Counted from the first letter of the stretch, positions 37,901-46,949 are shown. The stretch is DNA of 64,000 bases from Myxococcales bacterium 68-20 (GCA_001899635.1 MKVQ01000037.1:1-64000), one strand, 5' to 3'. Translations and numbers: made by a program. The notes: a model not told the origin generated them from the sequence alone.

Positions 37901-38345
37901 GAGCGCGGCGGCTGCTGCCGGCGGTGGCCATCTCGAGCTCGGCGCCCGCGGCGGTTGCCCCGCTTGCCCCGCCTACCCCGCTGGTGTGGAGCGTCGAGCC
38001 AGCCCCGTTCTGGGCCGGGTCAGGTCGGGGCTGCTTGGGTCGCACCTGATCCCGCAGGGCGATGAGCAGCGCCGCCACGTGCTTGCAATGCCCGTTGATC
38101 TTCGGGAAAGCAGGGCACGAGCAGTCCGAGTTGAAGCCCGTCGGCGTCACCTGGAGCTTGACGGCATACGGCTCGGGCTCCGTGCCTCGGACGGCGCCAC
38201 GAGCGGAGATCTCCTCCATCTGGACGTCCGAGACCGCCTGCCGCCGTACGTAATCGTAGCCACGAAGAAAGGCACGCGCGCCCAGCAGACGGCGCAGTGC
38301 GCGGTCGTTGAGCTGGCTCAGCGCTTCCGTGAACGGGGTCGACAA
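34902..38345 (-). CDS. SNF2-family DNA translocase/helicase with N-terminal SWIM zinc finger
   Basis: A 1,147-residue protein. Residues about 70-95 form a SWIM zinc finger (C-S-C-x-n-C-K-H in DCSCPAFPKINGHCKH). A large central region (about 100-610) matches bacterial SNF2-associated sequence. The C-terminal ATPase has Walker A DDMGLGKT, DEAQ in LDEAQNIKN, SAT-like LTGTPIENR and helicase motifs V/VI (GLNLTAAD, RAHRIGQTK). It should be a cytosolic ATP-driven DNA translocase; bacterial relatives act in stress, DNA repair or transcription recycling. Start TTG at 38345 gives the family N-terminus (FTEALSQLNDRALRRLLG). The cellular role is unknown. Confidence 0.9.
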   Translation of the reverse strand: MSTPFTEALSQLNDRALRRLLGARAFLRGYDYVRRQAVSDVQMEEISARGAVRGTEPEPYAVKLQVTPTGFNSDCSCPAFPKINGHCKHVAALLIALRDQVRPKQPRPDPAQNGAGSTLHTSGVGGASGATAAGAELEMATAGSSRRARRRARKLAAQRAGVAPGMGVSSARPGFTVEGGGRGATGVDAWIAEPMPPAPKTIEYRMQVRPSALTVSILDPDARTPLSATALLAFQAQRPTADRDALRVLARHESDGPRRVGVEVRGEDAAELLPFLKGRRVILEPQMMELRFGDEPVRPRFDLELSQDGQQVLVKAAFQRAGDPRKFTTNQGGWFEGSPGWHVDAQEGWARPLDRRVSPGAIRRLMRAPVISESIDNLPVLIAQGLPRVALEVGAELPDLSQVADVVDIPPTFRLRAGGTLTEARVSLRAAYEDVEIDVRADGMTPPVIVKAPKVTSGDDDEELGRGPRRVRADKRATVIRCDIAAQQEATSKLRALGLKADEDGQVFLARGDDALQFWTEAVGALPEDWDLFIPDDLVDVQVRSTSLQANARVSSGVDWLSLRLTFESDGIAVTQDELARCLAEGRRYVRLSDGSFAKLDPEKVKAVLLRQAEILATSGAQGGKLPLSQAGRIQELLDQVGKAHVSDGAKDLFKKLHDVDEIKVVKKPRNLKAQLRPYQEQGFQWLHFLHDIASGGILADDMGLGKTVQTIALMLSVKSAIEKDAKADGKKKFKALIVAPTSVVTNWERELDKFAPSLNHMVWHGSERKERTDELEDADVVITSYALLRRDEELLAKLDLTYAILDEAQNIKNPLSATARAAKRLKALRRLALTGTPIENRLSEIWSIFDFVSPGLLGPLDKFEERYGRPIDNGDAKAASRLRATIHPFILRRTKAEVAKDLPEKIESDQFCELTGEQSSLYGAVLKEVRAQVMGEVERQGMAKSHIQILAGLTRLRQAACDPRLLGLPREFGDVDSGKLVALRELIQTSVEGGHRVLVFSQFVSMLTLIRNAMEEDGVAYEYLDGSTKDRHARVENFQREDGPPVFLISLKAGGSGLNLTAADTVIHFDPWWNPAVEDQATDRAHRIGQTKVVTTYRLIAKGTIEEKILELGGKKRELVGAVLSEDVGGAKKLTKGDLEELFRFD

Positions 38346-38616
38346 TCGCGCGGGTCACGCCGAAGGGGCGCGCCTTTCCTTCTGCCTTCCGGCAGGGGCG
38401 AGGGCTGATGAGGTCTGGGCGGGGTACTCGCCGTAACGTCGCGTCGCGCAACGTTGCGAGGATCCCGGCCCCACCGATGATGAAAGGCGATTACCACCGC
38501 CCTGGGGTGAGAGCAACATGTGTTCGCAGGGGCTCAGGTCGAAGGAGGCGGGGCCTTCCGGGGTCGAGCCGGGGTGCGCTGCCCTCGGGCCCAGCGCCGC
38601 CTCCGGTGCAGGTCGG

Positions 38617-39783
38617 TCAGGGGCAAGTGTAGAGGTCGGGGGTGACGTTGCCCTTCGAACAGGCGGTGTTCTCCGCTGGCTCCGTTCGTTCTTCACCGAC
38701 CATCGCCTGCTCGGCCGTGAACGTGATCGTGGTCGAGACCGCGTCGCACGCGCCGTCTTCGAAGTCGAGGGCGCTCGTGCGGTTGATGTCGACCGCCTCG
38801 CAGAGCATCTTCTTCACCGTCGTGAAGAGCGGCGAAGTGCAGAGCCTGGCGTCCGGGTCCGGATCGTTCGGAGCGTTGAAGGTGCCCGTCGCCTCGAGGA
38901 GCTCGGTCACGGGGATTCGGCCGCCGAGCATGGCGTTGAGGGTCCAGTTGCCCGCCGCGGTCTTCTCGAGCACACCCGCCGTGACCGGGGATCCGATGGA
39001 GAGCGTCGCGGTTCCGAAGAACATCGTGATCGGCAGGTCGCTGCGGAACACGAGCGTTCCGTTGTTCACGTAACCGCTGCCCTGGACGAGCGGCTCCTTC
39101 GAGGTCGGCTTGACGTACTCGAGCGAGTACGTCCAGAGGTCCCTCCCGCACCAGCCGGGCGGCGAGTGCTGGCCGCCGGTGGAGGTGCCGCAGCCGCTGC
39201 CGTCGACGATGCCGTGCGAGAGCATCACGCCGACCGAGATCTGGCGGTCGTTCGGCTTGCCGTTGTAGCCCTTGACGTAGAGGAGCAGCCCGCGCCTTCC
39301 GCTCGTGACGCCCTTGGTCGCCGAGTCCCCCGGCGAGAAGCCCGTCGGTACGAACTGCTCGAAGAGAGACGCGCCTCGGTTGTCGATCCCAGCGTCTCCG
39401 TCGCAGTCCTTCAGCTTCGGCGTGCACGACGACTTGCCTTCCGCGGCGGTGCCCGGGCGCTTGTCGCAGGTGCAGACCCCGTCGAGATCGAAGCCGCGGT
39501 AGCCGTTTGCATCCTTGGCGATCACGTCGACCGTTCGGAAGGCGAGGTAGAACGGCGGTAGCTCGGTGTCGCGATCGTCGTCCTTCTCAGGCTCCGGCGG
39601 GGGGACCGCGTGATTGCACGGGTCGACGGCCGCGTCGGGGTCGCCGTTCGGCGCGTCCGAGACCGAGCCGTCGGTCCCGACTCGATCGACCTTCTCGACG
39701 GGCTCGATCCCCGCGACGACCTGGCACGCGACGATCGCGAGCCCCGCCGTGAGCGTCGTGACGAATGCCGATCGCTTCCGCAT
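38617..39783 (-). CDS. Predicted lipoprotein of unknown function
   Basis: A 388-residue protein. The ATG at 39783 starts a lipoprotein signal with lipobox IVAC (Cys20), then VAGIEPVEKV, an Asp/Gly-rich linker and a large domain with several Cys residues and beta-rich stretches (FYLAFRTVDVIAKDANGYRGFDLDGVC, WTYSLEYVKPTSKEPLVQGS). It looks like a myxobacterial surface lipoprotein; I do not recognise a named family. Its start overlaps the stop of the upstream PEGA-type gene by one base (TGATG at 39781-39785), so the two are translationally coupled. Confidence 0.75.
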   Translation of the reverse strand: MRKRSAFVTTLTAGLAIVACQVVAGIEPVEKVDRVGTDGSVSDAPNGDPDAAVDPCNHAVPPPEPEKDDDRDTELPPFYLAFRTVDVIAKDANGYRGFDLDGVCTCDKRPGTAAEGKSSCTPKLKDCDGDAGIDNRGASLFEQFVPTGFSPGDSATKGVTSGRRGLLLYVKGYNGKPNDRQISVGVMLSHGIVDGSGCGTSTGGQHSPPGWCGRDLWTYSLEYVKPTSKEPLVQGSGYVNNGTLVFRSDLPITMFFGTATLSIGSPVTAGVLEKTAAGNWTLNAMLGGRIPVTELLEATGTFNAPNDPDPDARLCTSPLFTTVKKMLCEAVDINRTSALDFEDGACDAVSTTITFTAEQAMVGEERTEPAENTACSKGNVTPDLYTCP

Positions 39784-40877
39784 CACCAACTCACAACGAG
39801 CGAGCCACCGCCCGGACGAGGAGAAATCCGCGCGCTCACTGCCGGCTTCTCGGTGGGACCAGCGCTGAGGAACATGTAGCCGCCGACTGCTGCCGCGATG
39901 AGGCCGATCGGCAGCGCCACGTTGGCGACGTTCGCGAAGAGCAACGCGCGATCGGTCGTGTCGTCGGCCGCCCTCGCCTCGTTCGACCCCGCGAAGCACG
40001 GTGACGGACAGGCCTTCGCCGCATCGCCGTCGTTCGTGAGCGCGAGCACGCCGAAGACGCCGCCCGCGGCCATCGTCGCAACGCCGATCGCGCCGACGAC
40101 GATCCCGCTGGTCTTGCGTGACCGGTTCGCCGCGTACTCTTCGTCCTTCATGCGATCCGCGTCCGGAGCGATCGCCGCCGCCGGAGCGGCCACGGGCTCG
40201 TTCTCGAGCTGCGGAACGGTCACCGATACGACGGCGCCTGCATCGTCGACGGACACCTGCATCACTGCCGGCTTCTTGCCGGGCGCGCTCGCCTCGACGG
40301 TGCGCGTCCCCGGATCGACGGCCACGCCGGACCAGAGCGGCTCGCCCTTCGCCTCCCCGTCGACCTTGACGACGAGCCCCTCCACTTTCGCGTCCGCGGG
40401 GACGACGATCTTGATGCGCGCGAGCTTCGGCTCCAGCTTGGAGGCGCGCTCGCGTGCGAGCTTCACGCGGTCCTCGCGATTGGCGGCCCGCGCCTGCTGC
40501 TCGACTGCGCGGAACTCGCCCCACGCGGACGCGGTCCTGCCGATGTTCTCATGGCAGATCGCCAGATTGAGGAGCGTGCCCATCTGCGGATCGAGCCTCT
40601 GGCTCTCCTCGAGCAGCGGACAGGCCTCATGGTCCTTCTTTGCCGCCATGAGCCCCTTCGCCCGCCGGAAGAGCTCTTCGGCGTCGGTCAGCTTGTCGGC
40701 GTGAGCCACGCCGGTCACAGACCCACTCGCCAGCCAGAAGGCACAGGCGAGCCCCGCGACGCGCCAGGCGCGCCACGTCCAGGGGGCCCGGCGCTCACCC
40801 AGGCCTCGCGGACCTCGGTGGACACCGTCCAGCAGAGCCGGACTTCGGTAACGAAGGTGCATCCTCGATACCCGCAC
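39783..40877 (-). CDS. Secreted/membrane TPR-PEGA-type protein
   Basis: Up to 364 residues. A signal peptide (WRVAGLACAFWLASGSVTGVAHA, cleaved at about residue 60) is followed by a tetratricopeptide-like helical region (LTDAEELFRRAKGLMAAKKDHEACPLLEESQRLDPQ), a PEGA-like beta domain (about 170-235: GLVVKVDGEAKGEPLWSGVAVDPG), and two C-terminal transmembrane helices (about 258-280 and 315-338). It is a common Polyangiales type of cell-envelope protein found near Ser/Thr kinases. ATG starts at 40877 or 40862 both lie before the signal. It overlaps the downstream lipoprotein gene (TGATG), and the kinase gene upstream ends 40 bp before it. Confidence 0.78.
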   Translation of the reverse strand: MRVSRMHLRYRSPALLDGVHRGPRGLGERRAPWTWRAWRVAGLACAFWLASGSVTGVAHADKLTDAEELFRRAKGLMAAKKDHEACPLLEESQRLDPQMGTLLNLAICHENIGRTASAWGEFRAVEQQARAANREDRVKLARERASKLEPKLARIKIVVPADAKVEGLVVKVDGEAKGEPLWSGVAVDPGTRTVEASAPGKKPAVMQVSVDDAGAVVSVTVPQLENEPVAAPAAAIAPDADRMKDEEYAANRSRKTSGIVVGAIGVATMAAGGVFGVLALTNDGDAAKACPSPCFAGSNEARAADDTTDRALLFANVANVALPIGLIAAAVGGYMFLSAGPTEKPAVSARISPRPGGGSLVVSW

Positions 40878-40917
40878 TCCAGCGTAGCAAGTGCCGCCGC
40901 CGCCGGGGGTAGTTTCG

Positions 40918-42681
40918 TCAGAAGCGGTCGTTCGTCGGGTCCGGCGCCTTGTTCGACGTCGCGGTCGCGGTGCTCGGAGGGGTCTTCACTCCGTGCTTCA
41001 CGGTCTTTTTCCCGGCCGTCGAGACGGTCGGCTTCGTGCTCGCGACCGGCGCGGTCGACTCCGAAGGCGCGTCGGAGACCGCCGCGCTCGGCGCCGCGGA
41101 CACCGATCCCGGCGGAGGCGTCGTGGCCGACAGCGCCACCGATGCGACCTCGGGCGGGCTCGAGGTCGGAACGCTCGGCCCCTGACGCGTCCCGAAATAG
41201 GCCCCTACCCCGCCGACGATGAGGAGCAGCGCGACGCCGAGGCCGATGCCGATCCCCGTGAACACACCCCGGCCGGAATGAAGCGGCGGGGCCGCGGCGG
41301 AGAGGTCGATCCCGGTGCTGCCGAAGCTGACCCCCGACGCGCGCGCGTCGTGCGGGACGCCGGGCTGCCAGCCGGACGGCGGCGCCGGCGGGACGCCGAT
41401 CGGCATCGACGTCGAGATCGGCTGCGGCGGCATCGCGAGGGGAGCGAGGTTCGGATGCGACGTCTGCGGGAGCTTCGGTCCCGTCGTCGTGGAGGGATCG
41501 CCTGAAGGCTGCTGCCCGCTCCCCCTCGTCCCGAGCCGCTGGATGCGCTCGACGAGGTTGTGCGTCTCCACGTTCGGGGTGGCGAACGGCGCGAGGCGAC
41601 AGGCGAGCTCGACGACGGACTGGACGCGCTGCTTCGGGTCCTTTTGGAGGCACGCGAGCAAGAGCGCTTCGAGCTCCGGGGGGAGATTCGGCGCGAACGC
41701 GTGAGGGAAGAACGGCGGATCGGCGACGATCGACGCGAGGAGGCCGGCGACGTTGTCGGCCGCGAACGGGAGCTTGCCCGTGAGAAGCTCGAAGAGCCCG
41801 ACACCGAGCGACCAGATATCGCTTCGGTGATCGACGTGCTTTGCGCTCCGGATCTGCTCCGGGGACATGTACGTCGGCGAGCCGAACACCGCCTGGGTCT
41901 CGGTGAGGTTCGGGTCGACGACGCCCTCCTGGCCCATCGCCTTCGAGATGCCGAAGTCGAGGACCTTCACGAGCGTGGTGCCGTCCGCTCGCTGTGTGAC
42001 GAAGAAGTTCGACGGCTTCAGATCGCGATGGACGACGCCGACGGCATGCGCGCTCGCGACGGCTTCGCAGACCTGGAGCATGAGGTCGGCCGCGCGCGAC
42101 GGGTACATCGGCCCTTCTGCACGAAGGATCGCGGCGAGGTCGCGGCCGACCAGGTACTCCATCACGATGTACGGCGAGCCGCTGTCCTCGAGCGTGCCGG
42201 CATCGAGCACGCGTACGACGTGCTCGCTCTTGATCTTGATGATCGCGCGCGCCTCGCGAGCGAAGCGCTCGGAGTGCACCTTGTCGCCGGCGGCCTTCGG
42301 ACGGAGGAGCTTGATCGCGACGAGCTCGCCGAGCGCCTCGTGGCGGGCGGCGACGACGAGCCCCATCCCTCCGGAGCCGATCAGCCGCTCGACGATGTAC
42401 TTGCCGATGCGGTCGCCGAGCTTCGGCAGAGAATGAGCGGCGGCGAGATCGGCCACGCGGGTCTCCCCCGTTCCAACGCGCCCCGCGTTGATGATGTCCG
42501 TGTCGGCGGTGATCACCGCCGCGGGCGGTACCGAGATCGGCTTCTCGTTCCGAGCCGATGGTGGCGGCGGCGGCCGCGCTGGAGGCACCGGCGGCGGCCG
42601 CGCGGGCGTCGCCCTGACAGCCGGCCGAGGCGCCTTTGGCGCCAGCGCGGCTGGCATCGCCTTCTTCTCGGACTCCGCCAC
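40918..42681 (-). CDS. Membrane Ser/Thr protein kinase (Hanks type)
   Basis: A 587-residue protein starting at GTG 42681. After a Pro-rich leader (about 1-85), the kinase domain (about 90-365) has the Gly loop IGSGGMGLV, VAIKLL, HRDLKPSN, LDFGISK, an SPEQI activation segment and DIWSLGVGLFELL. A Pro/Gln-rich linker and one transmembrane helix (about 500-524) precede a short Ser/Thr/Pro external tail. All catalytic residues are canonical, unlike the first kinase. It heads the envelope gene pair downstream (PEGA-type and lipoprotein), which may be its output or sensor partners. Phosphorylation substrates are unknown. Confidence 0.9.
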   Translation of the reverse strand: MAESEKKAMPAALAPKAPRPAVRATPARPPPVPPARPPPPPSARNEKPISVPPAAVITADTDIINAGRVGTGETRVADLAAAHSLPKLGDRIGKYIVERLIGSGGMGLVVAARHEALGELVAIKLLRPKAAGDKVHSERFAREARAIIKIKSEHVVRVLDAGTLEDSGSPYIVMEYLVGRDLAAILRAEGPMYPSRAADLMLQVCEAVASAHAVGVVHRDLKPSNFFVTQRADGTTLVKVLDFGISKAMGQEGVVDPNLTETQAVFGSPTYMSPEQIRSAKHVDHRSDIWSLGVGLFELLTGKLPFAADNVAGLLASIVADPPFFPHAFAPNLPPELEALLLACLQKDPKQRVQSVVELACRLAPFATPNVETHNLVERIQRLGTRGSGQQPSGDPSTTTGPKLPQTSHPNLAPLAMPPQPISTSMPIGVPPAPPSGWQPGVPHDARASGVSFGSTGIDLSAAAPPLHSGRGVFTGIGIGLGVALLLIVGGVGAYFGTRQGPSVPTSSPPEVASVALSATTPPPGSVSAAPSAAVSDAPSESTAPVASTKPTVSTAGKKTVKHGVKTPPSTATATSNKAPDPTNDRF

Positions 42682-42903
42682 GTCGTGGATGATAGCGCCC
42701 TACCTTGGCCGGGGTCGAGATGACGAGCGAGGCGACGTTCGCCGCGGAAGCCTGGGCCCACTCTGTAGTCAAACGCATCGCGCCGCGGGACCAAGGCCCG
42801 CCTTCGCGGCGATCGGAGTACTGCGACGGTGCACGAGCCCACGATTTTCAGCGCATCTCGCGCTGCGTGAGGGTCGGGCGCGCGGATTGCACGGCGGGCC
42901 GAT

Positions 42904-42956
42904 ACCGAGCGCCAACCTGAAATCGACCCGCGACCGAGCGCCAACCTGAAATCGAC
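42904..42956. repeat. 24-bp direct repeat in the gap after the second kinase
   Basis: The 24-bp sequence starting accgagcgccaacctgaa occurs at 42904 and again at 42933, 29 bp apart and identical. It lies in the 334-bp gap 42682-43015 between the kinase and DoxD-DoxA genes. I see no gene in this gap; the rest looks like ordinary intergenic sequence. Confidence 0.8.
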
Positions 42957-43015
42957 GCGACGAAGTCCCCGCGCGCCCTCGGACGCTCGAAGGGCGTCCG
43001 CTCGCAGGCCGAACG

Positions 43016-44053
43016 TCAGCTCTGCAGAGGTCCCAGGTCGACGACGCGGGACCACCGCGCGCCGCTCACGTCTTCGAGCTCGATGCGGTAGGTGCCGGGC
43101 GGAAGAGCAGGCTCGTCGCCCGTCGTGGAGAGCGTGACGGTCGCACGTCCGCCGAGCGGCACCACTAGACCGTGCGGGCCCGAGCGAACCTGCACGAGCC
43201 AGCGGTTCGAGATCTGCGCCGGAGGAAGCGCCGCGAGCGCCGCCGAGTCGTAGTGGCGAACGAGCCCTCCCTCGGCATCGAACACGCGGAGGTCGACGAC
43301 GAAGGCACCGTAGGTCTCGGGGCCGACGGGCCGCTCGAGCGTGAGCACCATCTCGCCATCGACGCTCAGACGCGCATCGAGCACGTCGACGCGCGGGCGC
43401 ACGGAGTCGTTGTGGAGCGTGCCCCAGAGCCCACCGTAGAAGATCTGGTTCGTGGCGAGCGTCACCACTACGGCGAAGCCGGTGAGCGCCCCCACGGTGA
43501 TCCGCGACGGGCTGGGACGAGGGTCGGCCATCCAGCGCAGCCACCGGCGCTCGAACAGCCCGGGGCGAGCGCGCACGAGCCACGCGTCGAGCGAGAAGGC
43601 GCCCGCGCCCCCGAGGATGACCGTCGCGCCTCCGGCGATGCCGAGCGCACCGATCTGCCATTCGTCCAGGCACGTGGGCCCGAGCCATCCGGAGCCGAAG
43701 AGGATCCCCGCCGAGAGCATCAGCGTCCCCAGCGCAGCGAGCCGAGCTCCGAGACCGACGATGAGCGCGAGCCCAACGAGCGCCTCGATGATCGTGAACG
43801 CCCACAGAAACGCATGCAGCGCAGCGGGACGATCGAGGAGCGCCGCGATCATGTGATCCACGCCGAGGATCGAGCCCGGCATGAACTGATTGAATTTCTC
43901 GCCCACGTAGCCCGGCGCGCCGGGGACGAGCTTCTCCGCGTCGAGCAGGACGCGACGATGGAACGCGGAGAAGAACATCCAACCCGTCACGAGGCGGATG
44001 GGCAGGAGCACGAACGACGGCTGGAGCGACTTCGGACGCGCGACGACTTCCAT
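43016..44053 (-). CDS. DoxD-DoxA fusion, thiosulfate:quinone oxidoreductase-like membrane protein
   Basis: A 345-residue protein starting at ATG 44053. The N-terminal half (about 15-170) is a DoxD/DoxX-type domain with four to five transmembrane helices ([15 protein letters not shown], then [15 protein letters not shown]). After a Pro/Arg linker and one more helix ([19 protein letters not shown]), the C-terminal half (about 205-345) resembles the extracytoplasmic DoxA domain. In Acidianus, separate DoxD and DoxA subunits form thiosulfate:quinone oxidoreductase; fused forms occur in bacteria. This suggests sulfur compound oxidation feeding the quinone pool. Its start overlaps the stop of the ArsR-rhodanese gene (TGATG). 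Activity is inferred; a DoxX-family protein of other function is the alternative. Confidence 0.75.
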   Translation of the reverse strand: MEVVARPKSLQPSFVLLPIRLVTGWMFFSAFHRRVLLDAEKLVPGAPGYVGEKFNQFMPGSILGVDHMIAALLDRPAALHAFLWAFTIIEALVGLALIVGLGARLAALGTLMLSAGILFGSGWLGPTCLDEWQIGALGIAGGATVILGGAGAFSLDAWLVRARPGLFERRWLRWMADPRPSPSRITVGALTGFAVVVTLATNQIFYGGLWGTLHNDSVRPRVDVLDARLSVDGEMVLTLERPVGPETYGAFVVDLRVFDAEGGLVRHYDSAALAALPPAQISNRWLVQVRSGPHGLVVPLGGRATVTLSTTGDEPALPPGTYRIELEDVSGARWSRVVDLGPLQS

Positions 44054-44700
44054 CACGCCGCTCCGACGTCGAGACCGCGTCCGCTCGCAAGCCATTCGGG
44101 GACGCCGAAGCGCAGGCGCTCGGCGCGAAGCCCCGCTTCACGCAGTGTGAGGGTCCCGCGTCGCGCGTTGGGGCAGTATTTTCCGCGGCAGTAGACGAGG
44201 AGGCGTCGCGCGCGCGGAAGCTCCGACAGCCGCTCCTCCAGGCTGGAGAGCGGAACGGAGGTCGCCCCGGGTAGATGGCCCACCTCGAACTCGTTCGCCG
44301 GCCGGAGATCGACGAGCACCGCACGACGAGGACCGACGCACGCCTCGAGCTCGTCGACCGTCACCTCGGAGCTGCTCTCGTCGTTGCCCTCCTGCTCGAT
44401 GAGACGGAGGGCGGGCACGAGCGCTTCACCTGCCTCCCGCAGCGCGAGGAACAGACGAAGGCCGCTCTCGCGGTTGGCACCTTGGAACACGTGCTTGCCT
44501 TGCTTCCGCGCCGTGACCAAACCCGCGGCGCGAAGCGCCTTCATGTGAGCGGCCGTGTTCGCCTCGCTCTCCCCGAGGAGCGCGGCGAGCTGGTCGATCG
44601 ACTTTTCTCCCTGGAAGAGGAGGTTCAGCGCGCGGAGGCGCGTCGGGCTGGAGAGGCTGGCGGCGACGCGAGCCAGCTCGGCGTAGAGGTCGTCGTTCAC
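44053..44700 (-). CDS. ArsR-family repressor fused to a rhodanese domain
   Basis: A 215-residue fusion from GTG 44700 (TTG 44706 adds two residues). Residues about 5-95 form an ArsR winged helix ([31 protein letters not shown]; wing KQGKHVFQ). Residues about 112-205 form a rhodanese domain with the active loop C171-R-G-K-Y-C176 and [17 protein letters not shown]. Rhodaneses carry a persulfide on the first Cys; here a second Cys in the loop would allow a polysulfide bridge, so the protein probably senses sulfane sulfur. The stop codon overlaps the DoxD-DoxA start (TGATG), so regulator and oxidoreductase form one unit. Function inferred from fusion and neighbour. Confidence 0.85.
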   Translation of the reverse strand: MNDDLYAELARVAASLSSPTRLRALNLLFQGEKSIDQLAALLGESEANTAAHMKALRAAGLVTARKQGKHVFQGANRESGLRLFLALREAGEALVPALRLIEQEGNDESSSEVTVDELEACVGPRRAVLVDLRPANEFEVGHLPGATSVPLSSLEERLSELPRARRLLVYCRGKYCPNARRGTLTLREAGLRAERLRFGVPEWLASGRGLDVGAA

Positions 44701-44701
44701 A

Positions 44702-44735
44702 GACAATCATTCAAATAGATTTTTGATCGTTTGTC
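44702..44735. promoter_or_regulatory. Operator-like palindrome at the ArsR-rhodanese start
   Basis: Two 15-base arms, 44702-44716 (gacaatcattcaaat) and 44721-44735 (ttttgatcgtttgtc), are complementary at 11 of 15 positions around the 4-base centre agat. The region is AT-rich in a GC-rich setting and immediately precedes the regulator's start, as expected for autoregulation by an ArsR-type protein. There is no experimental support. Confidence 0.55.
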
Positions 44736-44898
44736 CATGATCGCGTACGCACGAGCTCGCCGAGCCCGCGCGAGACGCGTCCCCGCCGGTCCTCGAGGCA
44801 CAGACGTCCTCGCGCGCTCGCGAGCGGCCCGTCCGCCCGTCAGGGCGCGAGACGCGATCCGCTCCGGTCCACCTGGAGCGCCTGCGTTCGGTCGCGCC

Positions 44899-46857
44899 TC
44901 AGCGCGCGGCCTCGGCGAGCTCCGCTTCGAGCGCTTCCCACTCGGCGAGGAGCGCGTCGATCTTCGGGCCGAGCGCCTTCTCTTCGTCTTCCAGCTTCGC
45001 GACGTCGGCGGGCGCCGTCTTCTCGTAGTAGCCGGCCTCGCACCACTTCGCGTGGATCTCGGCCTTGCGCGCCTCGGCGGCCTCGATCGCCGCAACGACC
45101 TGATCGCGCTTCGCCGGGAGCTGCTTCAGGCGGTTCGCCCGCTTCTTCTGCTCCTCCCACGAGAGCGCGGAGGCCGCCGGGCCTTCGGCCTTCGCGCCCC
45201 CGTCGCCGGCCTTCTCGACCTTCGATGCCTTCTCGCGCTTCGCCTTCAGCACGACGGTGTCGGCGTCGAGGTGGTCGTCGCCGCAGCGCTCGAGATACTC
45301 GTCGTAGGTCCCGGGGAAGTCGCGGAAGCCCTGCGGCGTCACCTCGAGGATGCGCGTCGCGAGCGCGGACACGAAGGCGCGATCGTGCGAGACGAAGACG
45401 AGCGTCCCGTCGTCGAACGTGCGAAGCGCTTCGATCAGCGCTTCGATCGCCTCGAGGTCGAGGTGGTTCGTCGGCTCGTCGAGCACGAGCACGTTCGGCT
45501 TCTCCACCATGATCCGGCAGAAGACGAGACGCGCGGCTTCTCCGCCGGAGAGCGCACTCACCTTCTTCTTCACGTCGTCGCCGGAGAAGAGGACGCGCCC
45601 GAGTTGCCCCCGGACGTAGCTCGTCTCCGCCTTCGGGACGGCGTTCCAGATCACGTCGATCGGGGTCGCGTCCGGATCGACGAGCGTCTCGTGGTGGTCC
45701 TGGGCGAAGTAGCCGACGCGAGTCTCGTGACCCCACTTCACCGTGCCGGCATCGGCGGCGAGGTTCCCCGTCGCGATCTTGAGGAGCGTCGACTTGCCGA
45801 GGCCGTTCGAGCCGATGATCGCGACGCGCTCGCCGCGCCGCACGACGACGGAGACGTCGGTGAGGACCTGCTTCGGGCCGTAGGCCTTCGAGACCTTCTC
45901 GATCTCGAGAACGTCCCGCCCGCTCTTCCGCTCGGGCTCGAACGCGAACAGCGGCGCGCGCCGGGACGAGGCCTCGAGCTCCTCGACCTCGATCTTCTCG
46001 ATCTGCTTGAGCCGGCTCTGCGCCTGGCGGGCCTTGGTCGCCTTCGCCCCGAAGCGCTCGACCCAGGCCTTCTTCTCCGCGATCGTCGCCTCGGCCCGCG
46101 CGATCTCGGCCTCCTTGCGCTCGCGGATCGCGACCTTCTCGCGCGCGAAGGCGGAGTAGTTGCCCGGATAGAGCGAGATCGTTCCGTAGTCGACGTCGAG
46201 GATGTGCGAGGCGACGTTGTCGAGGAAGCGCTGGTCGTGGGAGATGACGATCGCGCAGCCCTGGTACGCGGCGAGGAACTTCTCGAGCCACCGGATCGAG
46301 AGGATGTCGAGGTGGTTCGTCGGCTCGTCGAGGAGGAGCACGTCCGGGCCGCCAAGGAGCACCTGCGCGAGGAGGACGCGGAGCTTGAACCCGCCGGAGA
46401 GCGTCGCGAGCGGCTGGCGATGCGACGCGACCGGGATCCCGAGGCCCTCGAGGATCGCGCTCGCGCGGGCCTCGAGCGTGTAGCCGTCGTGGGCACGGAT
46501 GAGGTCCTCGAGCTCGACGAGCCGCGCCGGATCGGGCGCATCGCTCGCCGCGAGGGCGCGCTGCTCCTCGAAGGCGCGCGTCACGAGCTCGTCACCGGCC
46601 ATCGCGACGTCGAGGATCGCGTCCTCGTCGCGCATGAAGCGGTCCTGACGGAGCACGCCGATCCGAGCGCCCTTCGAGATCGTGACGCTCCCCTCGGACG
46701 CGGCCTCGTCGCCGGCGACGATCTCGAGGAACGTCGTCTTGCCGGACCCGTTCGCCCCGACGAGGCCGTAGCGCGAGCCCGAGACGAGCTTGAGCGATAC
46801 GCCCTCGAAGAGCGTCCGCGCACCGTATGCCTTGCCGAGGTCGATGACGCCGATCAT
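44899..46857 (-). CDS. ABC-F family ATPase
   Basis: A 652-residue soluble protein with two ABC ATPase domains and no membrane segment. Domain 1: Walker A GANGSGKTT, signature LSGGFKLRV, Walker B LLLDEPTNHLD. Domain 2: GSNGLGKST, LSGGEAARLV and LVLDEPTNHLD. A linker with a helical arm (about 240-285) lies between them and a C-terminal coiled coil (about 560-645, rich in Lys/Glu) follows. ABC-F proteins bind the ribosomal E site and relieve stalled or antibiotic-bound ribosomes. The C-terminal coil resembles Uup, while the arm resembles YbiT; I cannot fix the subfamily. ATG at 46857. Monocistronic as far as can be seen. Confidence 0.93.
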   Translation of the reverse strand: MIGVIDLGKAYGARTLFEGVSLKLVSGSRYGLVGANGSGKTTFLEIVAGDEAASEGSVTISKGARIGVLRQDRFMRDEDAILDVAMAGDELVTRAFEEQRALAASDAPDPARLVELEDLIRAHDGYTLEARASAILEGLGIPVASHRQPLATLSGGFKLRVLLAQVLLGGPDVLLLDEPTNHLDILSIRWLEKFLAAYQGCAIVISHDQRFLDNVASHILDVDYGTISLYPGNYSAFAREKVAIRERKEAEIARAEATIAEKKAWVERFGAKATKARQAQSRLKQIEKIEVEELEASSRRAPLFAFEPERKSGRDVLEIEKVSKAYGPKQVLTDVSVVVRRGERVAIIGSNGLGKSTLLKIATGNLAADAGTVKWGHETRVGYFAQDHHETLVDPDATPIDVIWNAVPKAETSYVRGQLGRVLFSGDDVKKKVSALSGGEAARLVFCRIMVEKPNVLVLDEPTNHLDLEAIEALIEALRTFDDGTLVFVSHDRAFVSALATRILEVTPQGFRDFPGTYDEYLERCGDDHLDADTVVLKAKREKASKVEKAGDGGAKAEGPAASALSWEEQKKRANRLKQLPAKRDQVVAAIEAAEARKAEIHAKWCEAGYYEKTAPADVAKLEDEEKALGPKIDALLAEWEALEAELAEAAR

Positions 46858-46949
46858 GCGAGCGCGTCACCCTAGCGCATTCGCCGCGCACGAGAAGAGC
46901 TCGAGCGCGCCTCCCTCGATCCCTTCTGCGCTGCCCTTCTCTGACCGGC

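Noticed and set aside
34869-38408. 1,179-codon plus-strand frame opposite the SNF2 gene
   Set aside because: Composition-driven shadow; the minus strand has complete SNF2 and SWIM motifs.
44731-46875. 714-codon plus-strand frame opposite the ABC-F gene
   Set aside because: Antisense to two intact ABC domains; no motifs of its own.
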